The position numbers and the translations under genes were made by a program. From Chlorobiales bacterium (lineage in GTDB: Bacteria; Bacteroidota; Chlorobiia; Chlorobiales; Chlorobiaceae): a stretch of DNA of 5,089 nucleotides. The notes beneath the pieces were generated by a model. It was not told the DNA's origin and ran no database searches. It worked only from the letters and a program-made list of their open reading frames with translations. Shown here piece by piece: positions 1 through 5,089 of this stretch (position 1 is the stretch's first letter; every line of letters begins with the position of its first letter). The stretch spans positions 1 to 5,089 of the forward strand of contig JAKSDB010000396.1 in NCBI GenBank assembly GCA_022360415.1, in the 5' to 3' direction.

Positions 1-57
1 CTAACAAGCTATCAAGCCTGTTATAACAATTCAACAGAGCCAGTCTTCCCCGTCATT
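1..57. other. Left-edge spacer downstream of tilS
   Basis: This short stretch lies beyond the tilS stop codon and is cut by the window edge. It holds a small perfect palindrome, GTTATAAC (20-27), and two copies of CAAGC 8 bases apart (5-9 and 13-17). No hairpin with a U-tract is visible for terminating tilS, and no gene start can be supported. Confidence 0.4.
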
Positions 58-1080
58 TTATTCTTCCGTTTTTGACTTTTGATTTTTGCCCTTTGACTTC
101 CTCCTGAATTGCAGATACTTCCCTTTCCACACCACCTCGAGTCCTGCCGCAAGCTGTACTCTGCGGCCCGGCTGCGTCTGAAGAAGATCGACAAGCTGCT
201 GCAGCAGCCTCGACGAAGGCTCACAGCCGCAATCCTGCACCGCCCGTTTGAGCAGTTCCTTTCTTTCGAAAACCGTCAACCCTGACAGGGAAGGTACCGA
301 CAACCTGTCGTCTTTCAATGCAAGCCCCTGGTCTTCCTGCACAAGTCGTTCAAAATGCAGTTCGAGAAACTCCTCCAGCTCGGCTGCCTGTTCCGAAAGA
401 CGCTGCAGCGAAGGCAGCAGCTTGTTTTCAAAACGTTGCTCAATGAGGGGAATAATCCTGTGCCGGATAAAGTTACGATCCGGCTCGACTCCGAGATTGC
501 TTGCATCCATCCGGTAATCGATCTTTTTATCCGAGATGTAGCGCAGAATATCATCTTTCCTCATCAACAGCAGCGGCCGAATGATGTGGCCATGATACGC
601 ACGGATTCCCCGTAAACCCGGAATCGACGTTCCCCGGAAAAGATTGAAAAGGATGGTTTCAGCATTATCATTCACATGGTGCCCTGTAGCGATCTTGTCG
701 AAACCGTGCTCTTCAATCAGTTCATGAAAATAATCGTAACGCTCTATTCTCGCAGTCTCCTCTACCGAACGTTTCCATTCACCGGCCTCTTTTTGTGTAT
801 CGAAACTCCGCACATGACAGTCGAGCCCGAGTTTTTCCGCCTCCCGGAGAACATGCTCCTCGTCAAGCCGGCTTTCCTCCCCTCTCAACTGAAAATTGCA
901 GTGCGCAACACTTACCCTGCAATGCAGAACGGGCCTGATTGCGCAGAGAAGATAAAGGAGGGCCATAGAGTCGGGGCCACTCGAAACCGCGGCCAGAACG
1001 TGCTCTCCGGTCAGAACAAGCTTGCGTACCGTAAGCTGTTCAAGAAATTTCCGTTCGATGCTGTTGAGCTCCCGGGGCAT
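58..1080 (-). CDS. tilS: tRNA(Ile)-lysidine synthetase TilS (short form)
   Basis: TilS ligates lysine to C34 of the CAU-anticodon tRNA-Ile using ATP, so that the tRNA reads AUA and is charged with Ile rather than Met; it acts in the cytoplasm. The 340-residue product shows an N-terminal PP-loop ATPase domain: SSGPDS at 33-38, HCNFQLRG at 60-67, GHHVNDNAET at 133-142, RPLL at 168-171 and RNFIRHRIIPLI at 202-213. A helical region with a substrate-binding-like section follows to about 327. The extra C-terminal domain of long TilS proteins such as the 430-residue E. coli enzyme is absent, as in short-form members. I chose the ATG at 1080 because MPREL fits the family N-terminus. An in-frame ATG at 1161 would add 27 unfamiliar residues and lies upstream of the likely promoter. 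No clear ribosome binding site precedes the start. Two oddities are the first Gly of the usual SGGxDS loop being Ser, and a lysine-rich tail (328-337) encoded by a heptamer array. Confidence 0.95.
   Translation of the reverse strand: MPRELNSIERKFLEQLTVRKLVLTGEHVLAAVSSGPDSMALLYLLCAIRPVLHCRVSVAHCNFQLRGEESRLDEEHVLREAEKLGLDCHVRSFDTQKEAGEWKRSVEETARIERYDYFHELIEEHGFDKIATGHHVNDNAETILFNLFRGTSIPGLRGIRAYHGHIIRPLLLMRKDDILRYISDKKIDYRMDASNLGVEPDRNFIRHRIIPLIEQRFENKLLPSLQRLSEQAAELEEFLELHFERLVQEDQGLALKDDRLSVPSLSGLTVFERKELLKRAVQDCGCEPSSRLLQQLVDLLQTQPGRRVQLAAGLEVVWKGKYLQFRRKSKGKNQKSKTEE
71..98. repeat. Four-unit heptamer tandem array (TTTGNYY) in the tilS 3' end
   Basis: Four contiguous 7-base units each begin with TTTG on the plus strand. 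Units 1 and 4 are TTTGACT, unit 2 is TTTGATT and unit 3 is TTTGCCC. On the coding (minus) strand they read as variants of AGTCAAA. Since 7 is not a multiple of 3, the array is read in shifting frames and yields the Lys/Ser/Gln-rich TilS tail, residues 328-337, just before the stop. Short heptameric repeats of this general kind are known in some bacterial genomes, but whether this one belongs to a dispersed family cannot be judged from one copy. Confidence 0.7.
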
Positions 1081-1115
1081 AGTCTTAATAGCTGTTTGTA
1101 TGAAACAGATTATGT

Positions 1116-1144
1116 AATGTATTCCTAAATTGAGCGATTGTCGA
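1116..1144 (-). promoter_or_regulatory. Candidate sigma-70-type promoter for tilS
   Basis: Read on the minus strand, TCGACA (1139-1144) and TACATT (1116-1121) are separated by exactly 17 bases, matching the -35/-10 layout of a housekeeping promoter with 5/6 and 4/6 consensus bases. Transcription would start near 1109, giving a leader of about 30 bases before the tilS ATG at 1080. This supports the shorter TilS start. It is a pattern match only. Confidence 0.35.
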
Positions 1145-1361
1145 GCATGCCACAGATGCAAGGCACAGGGAATGCCGCTGTAGTGATCTACCGCAAGTTA
1201 CCTGTAACGAAGCAGATGCGGCATGACCGGCAATTCCGAAGGGTTTCAAAAAATGCGGTTCTTTACCAGTTTTTTCTTGCACCCGACAGGTGACGAATAA
1301 TCTCATCTTTTGAACAGTATAAAAGACTTTTTTTTATAAAGTTACTCATATTAAGCATTTG

Positions 1362-1392
1362 TTGAAACGCTCAGTTTAGGGTATTGTATTTT
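1362..1392 (+). promoter_or_regulatory. Weak candidate promoter for psd
   Basis: TTGAAA (1362-1367, 5/6 to the -35 consensus) is followed after 19 bases by TATTTT (1387-1392, 4/6). The spacing is longer than ideal. A rival pair is TTGAAC (1310-1315) with TATAAA (1335-1340), also 19 bases apart. Divergent tilS and the AT-rich run here make a psd promoter in this area likely, but its exact position is uncertain. Confidence 0.2.
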
Positions 1393-1474
1393 ATAACACA
1401 TCATATAGTTCAACACCGCAGGCTGGCGCCATTCGGGATCGTAAAAACAGATCAACAGTTCAACAGCTTTTAAA

Positions 1475-2119
1475 ATGTTTTCTCCTTACAGCCGCGGCAC
1501 ATTTGTTAAAACCTCCCTCCTCTCTGCGCTTCTTGCTGCCGCAGGGCTGTTAACTCCAGGGGCTTTCAAAATTCTGCTGCCCCTGGCGGCTGCCTTTTTT
1601 TTTCTGTTTACCCTCTATTTTTTTCGGGACCCTGCACGCAAAATACCTCAGGAACCGCTTGCTGTTCTTGCTCCCGCGGACGGCAGGATTTTGCTGATAA
1701 AAAAAATTTCCCATCCTTTTACCGGCCCGGAATCAACGCTTGTCAGCATTTTCATGTCCGTTTTCAATGTCCATGTCAACAGAATACCCTGTAGCGGAAC
1801 AATACACCAACTTTCCTATCACCGGGGCAAATATCTCATGGCATTCGACCATGAGAGCATGGACAGCAACGAACGTATGGAAATCGGTCTTGAAAATAAC
1901 GGTTTCCGTGTCTTCTTCACCCAGGTCGCCGGATTTGTCGCCCGAAGAATTGTCTGTGATCTTGAAATCGGTAATACCGTTCAGGCCGGCAGCAGGTTCG
2001 GCATGATCAAGTTCGGCTCGAGACTGAATATCATAGTACCGGAAGGGACGAAGATCCTTGTTTCCGAAGGGCAGAAAACTGTTGCGGGAGAAACTGTTAT
2101 CGCGAAACGCGATATATAA
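1475..2119 (+). CDS. psd: Phosphatidylserine decarboxylase, short (PSD-A) type
   Basis: Psd removes CO2 from phosphatidylserine to give phosphatidylethanolamine at the inner membrane. It is made as a proenzyme that cuts itself at Gly-Ser to create a pyruvoyl group. The 214-residue product matches the short family: two hydrophobic stretches at about 14-26 and 32-50 anchor it, followed by FFRDP (49-53), the APADGRI block with Asp69, SVFNVHVNR (95-103) with His100, DSNER (130-134), and FGMIKFGSRLNIIVPEG (175-191). Cleavage is expected between Gly181 and Ser182 of the FGS motif, giving a beta chain of about 181 residues and an alpha chain of about 33. The ATG at 1475 places the membrane segments at the usual distance; no Shine-Dalgarno is evident before it. 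The phosphatidylserine synthase gene (pssA), often next to psd in related genomes, is not in this window. T9 and T7 runs encode the Phe-rich second membrane segment. Confidence 0.95.
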   Translation: MFSPYSRGTFVKTSLLSALLAAAGLLTPGAFKILLPLAAAFFFLFTLYFFRDPARKIPQEPLAVLAPADGRILLIKKISHPFTGPESTLVSIFMSVFNVHVNRIPCSGTIHQLSYHRGKYLMAFDHESMDSNERMEIGLENNGFRVFFTQVAGFVARRIVCDLEIGNTVQAGSRFGMIKFGSRLNIIVPEGTKILVSEGQKTVAGETVIAKRDI

Positions 2120-2154
2120 CTACATCACTATATAGATGAAAAAAGCAAAAAACC

Positions 2155-2183
2155 TTGTTTAAAGCACAGGTATTGGTTATATA
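2155..2183 (+). promoter_or_regulatory. Candidate sigma-70-type promoter for tatA
   Basis: TTGTTT (2155-2160) and TATATA (2178-2183) are exactly 17 bases apart in the AT-rich psd-tatA spacer. Transcription would begin near 2190, leaving a leader of about 58 bases that contains a weak 5-bp inverted repeat (GCGGA 2195-2199, TCCGC 2212-2216) ahead of the ribosome binding site. The pair suggests tatA is not dependent on psd read-through. Confidence 0.4.
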
Positions 2184-2234
2184 TTTAACCTCAGGCGGAC
2201 AGCAATCAGGCTCCGCACAGTGACATTAAACAGC

Positions 2235-2239
2235 AGGAG
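2235..2239 (+). promoter_or_regulatory. Strong Shine-Dalgarno site of tatA
   Basis: AGGAG lies 8 bases before the ATG at 2248. It is the only clear Shine-Dalgarno among the four complete or started genes here, and it fixes the tatA start over the in-frame ATG five codons later. It suggests tatA is translated more strongly than its neighbours. Confidence 0.7.
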
Positions 2240-2247
2240 AGAGAAAC

Positions 2248-2466
2248 ATGTTTTTATTTGGTATGCCTGGCGGCTGGGAAGTAGTACTCATTTTTCTGGC
2301 GATACTTATATTGTTCGGCGCCAAGAAGCTCCCCGAGCTTGCAAGAGGTCTTGGACAGAGCATGAAAGAGTTCAGGAAAGCCCAGACAGAAATTGAAGAA
2401 GAAATCAATAAAACAGTGGAAGACAAACCCGCCCCTAAAAAGGGCCCTTCCTCAGATGATGAGTAA
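2248..2466 (+). CDS. tatA: Sec-independent protein translocase subunit TatA
   Basis: TatA oligomers form or destabilise the membrane passage through which the TatC-containing receptor exports folded twin-arginine proteins. The 72-residue product has the full family layout: a short periplasmic N-end, one transmembrane helix at about 10-23 containing Glu11, the invariant Phe23-Gly24 hinge, an amphipathic helix with KKLPELARGLGQSMKEFRKA (26-45), and a charged, disordered tail ending in SSDDE. Its short length and the FG hinge favour TatA/E over TatB. The start is set by AGGAG 8 bases upstream. No tatC or tatB lies nearby, so the partner genes must be elsewhere. A probable own promoter precedes it and a hairpin follows 7 bases after the stop, so it looks like a single-gene unit. 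The adjacent lipoprotein has no twin-arginine signal and is not an obvious Tat client. Confidence 0.95.
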   Translation: MFLFGMPGGWEVVLIFLAILILFGAKKLPELARGLGQSMKEFRKAQTEIEEEINKTVEDKPAPKKGPSSDDE

Positions 2467-2473
2467 ACGGCAT

Positions 2474-2498
2474 GGTCCGGAAAAGTAATTTCCGGGCC
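2474..2498. terminator. Hairpin after tatA, possible terminator without U-tract
   Basis: A 10-bp stem (2474-2483 with 2489-2498, one T-G wobble, seven of ten pairs GC-type or wobble) closes a 5-base AGTAA loop starting 7 bases after the tatA stop. No run of T follows on the plus strand, so it is not a classical intrinsic terminator; it may end or stabilise the tatA transcript. Confidence 0.45.
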
Positions 2499-2542
2499 TG
2501 TCCGCCTGTTCACACCAGACCATATCAAGTTTCGTCAATACA

Positions 2543-2557
2543 TACATGGAACATGTA
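2543..2557. repeat. Perfect inverted repeat upstream of the lipoprotein gene
   Basis: TACATG and CATGTA form a perfect 6-bp dyad around GAA, ending 13 bases before the ATG at 2571. Its place and symmetry would suit an operator or a small leader hairpin close to the start codon. No known regulator is recognised, and a chance dyad in AT-rich DNA is possible. Confidence 0.4.
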
Positions 2558-2570
2558 AATACGCAATGTT

Positions 2571-3581
2571 ATGCGGCTTTTTTTTACTCTTTTTTCAATT
2601 ACGTTTTTTTTATCAGGCTGCCAGATAAATAGTGACGAAATATCGATTAACAGCTCATCAGCAATTATCGAAAACAAAACCCTGCCGGTTATTAACGAAA
2701 TACTGTTCGCGCCCGTCCAGATAAAGGACGACGGCCTTCAGGACCAGCCGGATTTTGTGGAAATCTACAATCCTGGAAAAGAGACTGTCGATCTTCACGG
2801 TTGGTATGTCCAGGATTGTCCCACTTCAAGCGGTAAACGGTATTCTTACTATTTTGCGGAAGATCCTGCGGCTGACAACCTGCTTGCGCCGGGACAATAC
2901 GGTGTCATCGTGCCCGAAGAAAGCCATGACCCCGAAACCTCCAGACTGATTCGTTATTATGATTACCTCTCCGGCGATCCCGCCGTCAGGATATTTATCG
3001 TGGAGAGGAAAACCTTTTCCCTGAACAACGATTTTGACTGCGTTACGCTGAAAGATGCTGATGGGACTGTCATCGATTCCGTCTCATACAGCAGCACGTG
3101 GCATAATCCTTATCTGAAAAATACCAAAGGACGCTCACTGGAAAAATTCAACGACCTGCTGTCATCAAACTCTCCGGAAAGCTGGTCATCCTCTCAGGAT
3201 AGTGACTATGGAGGCACGCCCGGCAGAAAAAACAGCATCTATCTCCCTGCAGACCGGCTGGACCGGGATCCTTCATTATCGATAGCCCCTCAAACATTCT
3301 CCCCCGACCCCGACGGCCATGGCGAAAAAGCCACGATACGCTACAAGCTTCCTGCAGGAGCCTATCAGGTGGCGGCTGCCATCTATGACAGTGATGGCCA
3401 AACAGTAAAGACGCTCGCCCGCGGGCTTCCCTCAGGTACGGGAGGAAGTTTCGAATGGAACGGTCTGACCGAAGATAATACACCGGCCCTTTCGGGTCTC
3501 TACCTGGTCAGGGTTTCCATCTCCGGCAACAGGTTCAGCGGCACGGTTGTACTTGAAAAGACAGTGGCTCTTGTCAGATGA
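2571..3581 (+). CDS. Lamin-tail-domain lipoprotein with FlgD-like C-terminal domain
   Basis: Role unknown; probably a lipid-anchored envelope protein. The 336-residue product starts with a short Phe-rich signal peptide and the lipobox LSGC, predicting lipidation at Cys17. Gln at +2 is not the inner-membrane retention Asp, so outer-membrane sorting is likely. Residues 18-38 look like a linker. Residues 39-221 resemble a lamin-tail (LTD) beta-sandwich: INEILFAP (41-48), DFVEIYNPG (61-69), VDLHGWYVQD (73-82), LAPGQYGVIV (105-114), VTLKDADGTVIDSVSY (158-173), GRSLEKF (187-193) and the closing SPESWSSS and GGTPGRKNS. Residues 236-333 resemble a FlgD-type Ig-like fold: FSPDPDGHGEKATIRYKLP, IYDSDGQTVKTL, FEWNG, SGLYLVRVSISG. 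Cys83 and Cys157 are the only mature cysteines besides Cys17 and might pair. The ATG at 2571 is the first usable in-frame start (an upstream ATG at 2553 is followed at once by TAA); no Shine-Dalgarno is visible. The fold calls are from pattern memory; the CDS and lipobox are firmer. Confidence 0.85.
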   Translation: MRLFFTLFSITFFLSGCQINSDEISINSSSAIIENKTLPVINEILFAPVQIKDDGLQDQPDFVEIYNPGKETVDLHGWYVQDCPTSSGKRYSYYFAEDPAADNLLAPGQYGVIVPEESHDPETSRLIRYYDYLSGDPAVRIFIVERKTFSLNNDFDCVTLKDADGTVIDSVSYSSTWHNPYLKNTKGRSLEKFNDLLSSNSPESWSSSQDSDYGGTPGRKNSIYLPADRLDRDPSLSIAPQTFSPDPDGHGEKATIRYKLPAGAYQVAAAIYDSDGQTVKTLARGLPSGTGGSFEWNGLTEDNTPALSGLYLVRVSISGNRFSGTVVLEKTVALVR

Positions 3582-3623
3582 TAACGCTTGTTATTCATGT
3601 GACTGAAGCTTTATCTTTTGTTT

Positions 3624-5089
3624 ATGCTGACCAACCTCTACATCAAAAACTTCGCCCTGATTGAAGAGCTGTCCATTGAGTTTTGCAAAGGGCTGACTAT
3701 TATCACAGGTGAAACAGGTGCCGGAAAATCGATCCTTATAGGAGCCCTTAACCAGGTTCTCGGCATCAGGGCAAGCAGCGACCTTGTCAGGTCGGGTTCC
3801 AGCAAGGCAATTATCGAGGCCGTTCTCGCCCCGGAAAACACGGAGCGGCTCCATGCCATTCTCGCACAAGCCGCTATCGACTGCGATGAAGAGCTTATAC
3901 TGCGACGAGAGATTTCGGCAAAAGGGCAATCACGATGCTTTGTCAACGACTCTCCCTGCACCTTGCAGGTGCTTAAACAGGTTGGCGACCTGCTTATTGA
4001 CCTTCATGGACAACATGAGCACCAGTTCCTCCTCCGCCCTGAAACGCATGTTTCGATGCTTGACGGATTCGGGCGCCATGCCGACCTTGTCAAGTCGTAC
4101 CAGAACGTTTACGGACACCTCAAGCATCGAAGAAAAGAACTGGAACGTCTTGTCGCAGATGCTGACCGAATAAAAGAAAAACGGGATATGCTCGAGTATC
4201 AGCAGAGGGAGCTCGATTCTCTGAACCTGAAAAAAGGTGAAGATGCCGACCTTGAAGAAGAAATCACGCTGCATGAAAATTCGGAAACCCGCTTCAGCTT
4301 GTGCTCTTCAATCAATGAACAGCTCTATGACAACGAACGCTCGGCGTTTGTTCAGCTCTCAGAAGCCTTCCAGCATCTCGCCCGTCTGACAGCCATTGAC
4401 AAAAGCTTTTCTGTACACCTCGAAGAAGCGGAAAGCGCAAAAAGCCTTGTGGAAGAGATCAGCCGAACCGTTCGAAATTACTCGGAAAACATCGAGTTCA
4501 ATCCCGAGCATCTCGATACATTGAGGGAACGCCAGTTGCAGCTCCAGAGGGCAGGGAAAAAGTATGGGAAAACTATTGACGAGCTTATCGACCTGAAAGA
4601 AACCATCGCTGACGAACTTTCCCTTGAAGACAACCTTTCCGACCGTGCCGAGCAGCTCAGCGAAGAAATAGCATCTCTCGGAAAGGAGTTGTCGGAGCTT
4701 GCTTCGACACTATCTTCCCAACGTCGAGACACCGCAGACAGGCTCGAAGAAGCTATCGCGCGTGAGCTTCGGCACCTTGGCATACCTCACGGTGTTTTCA
4801 GCGTCAGGTTAAGCCACGAAGCCTCTGAAAACGGGGATATTTCTATCGGGGAACAACGCTATAACGCTTATGACAACGGTTATGACCGTGTCGAATTCTT
4901 TCTTTCCACCAACGTCGGCGAGTCGCCGAAGCCTCTTGCAAGAACTGCTTCAGGAGGAGAAATTTCAAGGGTGATGCTTGCCATGAAAAGCGTGTTTGCC
5001 GAGAACACACAACTCCCCATCCTGATTTTCGACGAAATAGATACAGGTATCAGCGGCAAAACAGCTGATTCCGTCGGCAGGAGCCTCAG
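3624..5089 (+). CDS. recN: DNA repair protein RecN, 3' truncated by window edge
   Basis: RecN is an SMC-like ATPase that acts early in recombinational repair of double-strand breaks, holding DNA ends or sister molecules together. From the ATG at 3624 the frame stays open for 488 codons plus two bases to the right edge. Visible parts in order are Walker A GETGAGKS (29-36), the RecN block around DLHGQHEHQFLL (126-137), a long charged, helical coiled-coil region at about 145-370, the ABC signature SGGEISR (443-449), and Walker B with D-loop ILIFDEIDTGISGKTA (466-481; Asp470, Glu471). The family is usually about 550-570 residues, so some 70-80 C-terminal residues with the switch histidine are missing only because the window ends. 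No frameshift or stop was found on codon-by-codon reading. The start lies 42 bases after the lipoprotein stop, so co-transcription is plausible. No Shine-Dalgarno and no obvious LexA-type operator are seen in the gap. Confidence 0.95.
   Translation, partial: MLTNLYIKNFALIEELSIEFCKGLTIITGETGAGKSILIGALNQVLGIRASSDLVRSGSSKAIIEAVLAPENTERLHAILAQAAIDCDEELILRREISAKGQSRCFVNDSPCTLQVLKQVGDLLIDLHGQHEHQFLLRPETHVSMLDGFGRHADLVKSYQNVYGHLKHRRKELERLVADADRIKEKRDMLEYQQRELDSLNLKKGEDADLEEEITLHENSETRFSLCSSINEQLYDNERSAFVQLSEAFQHLARLTAIDKSFSVHLEEAESAKSLVEEISRTVRNYSENIEFNPEHLDTLRERQLQLQRAGKKYGKTIDELIDLKETIADELSLEDNLSDRAEQLSEEIASLGKELSELASTLSSQRRDTADRLEEAIARELRHLGIPHGVFSVRLSHEASENGDISIGEQRYNAYDNGYDRVEFFLSTNVGESPKPLARTASGGEISRVMLAMKSVFAENTQLPILIFDEIDTGISGKTADSVGRSL

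Larger units (their letters stand above)
1081..1474. other. Divergent intergenic region between tilS and psd
   Basis: This 394-base spacer separates two divergent genes and holds no convincing coding sequence; the 73-codon minus-strand reading frame at 1085-1306 resembles no known protein. The left part carries a candidate tilS promoter (1116-1144). The right part, from about 1300, is AT-rich and holds possible psd promoter elements: TTGAAC (1310-1315) with TATAAA (1335-1340) at a long 19-base spacing, and TTGAAA (1362-1367) with TATTTT (1387-1392). A T8 run lies at 1328-1335, a TGGCGCCA palindrome at 1424-1431, and the nonamer AGTTCAACA occurs twice (1407-1415, 1457-1465). The second copy lies in a tandem 8-mer TCAACAGY pair (1452-1467) that ends 7 bases before the psd ATG. 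No tRNA, riboswitch or known small RNA fold was recognised. Confidence 0.6.

Noticed and set aside
676..1128. 150-codon plus-strand reading frame opposite tilS
   Set aside because: It lies wholly or mostly antisense to conserved TilS domains and has no family resemblance; a shadow frame.
1085..1306. 73-codon minus-strand reading frame upstream of tilS
   Set aside because: Cys/His/Ser-rich product with no recognisable motif or ribosome binding site, and it runs through the candidate tilS promoter; most likely non-coding spacer.
2175..2190. GGTTA-N6-TAACC dyad in the psd-tatA spacer as a psd terminator
   Set aside because: Five-base-pair stem without a U-tract that overlaps the likely tatA -10 element.
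2226..2528. 100-codon minus-strand reading frame opposite tatA
   Set aside because: Antisense to the conserved TatA frame; its sequence simply mirrors tatA codons and has no start signal.
2571..2624. Lipoprotein as a Tat substrate because of the neighbouring tatA
   Set aside because: The signal peptide has a single Arg and a Sec-type lipobox, with no twin-arginine motif.
3560..3575. GACA-N8-TGTC dyad upstream of recN as a possible SOS operator
   Set aside because: It lies in the end of the lipoprotein coding sequence, does not match the CTGT-N8-ACAG type, and a four-base arm dyad is easily found by chance.
3578..3597. Small hairpin ATAAC-GCTT-GTTAT between the lipoprotein gene and recN
   Set aside because: Only five AT-rich pairs and no T-run after it; too weak to call a terminator between the two genes.
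3930..4274. 114-codon minus-strand frame opposite recN
   Set aside because: Antisense to the RecN GQHEHQ block and coiled coil; no independent support.

Overview
The window reads as an ordinary chromosomal housekeeping segment of a Gram-negative bacterium, most likely a green sulfur bacterium (Chlorobiaceae). The support is indirect: a short TilS, a short-form (archaeal-type) phosphatidylserine decarboxylase, a TatA of about 70 residues, an outer-membrane-type lipoprotein with a lamin-tail domain, weak Shine-Dalgarno sites on most genes, and mid-range GC with AT-rich spacers. The genus cannot be fixed from this sequence, and the phylum assignment is an inference.

Layout: tilS (tRNA-Ile lysidine synthetase) lies on the minus strand at 58-1080. 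A 394-base spacer (1081-1474) separates it from a rightward series: psd (phosphatidylserine decarboxylase, 1475-2119), tatA (twin-arginine translocase subunit, 2248-2466), a lamin-tail-domain lipoprotein (2571-3581) and recN (3624 to the right edge, cut before its C-terminus). tilS and psd are divergent, so the spacer must hold promoters for both directions. A good candidate for tilS lies at 1116-1144; those for psd are weaker. tatA appears to be its own unit, with a promoter-like pair at 2155-2183, a clear AGGAG and a 10-bp hairpin just after its stop. The lipoprotein gene and recN are 42 bases apart on the same strand and may be co-transcribed.

The genes do not form one pathway: they cover tRNA modification, phospholipid synthesis, protein export, a surface lipoprotein of unknown role and recombinational repair. 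No mobile element, CRISPR array, tRNA, rRNA or defence system was seen, and I found no convincing undescribed system. The points most worth a second look are a four-unit heptamer array that encodes the TilS C-terminal tail, a Gly-to-Ser change in the TilS PP-loop, T-tracts within the lipoprotein signal peptide, the lamin-tail plus FlgD-like lipoprotein itself, and a perfect inverted repeat just upstream of that gene.
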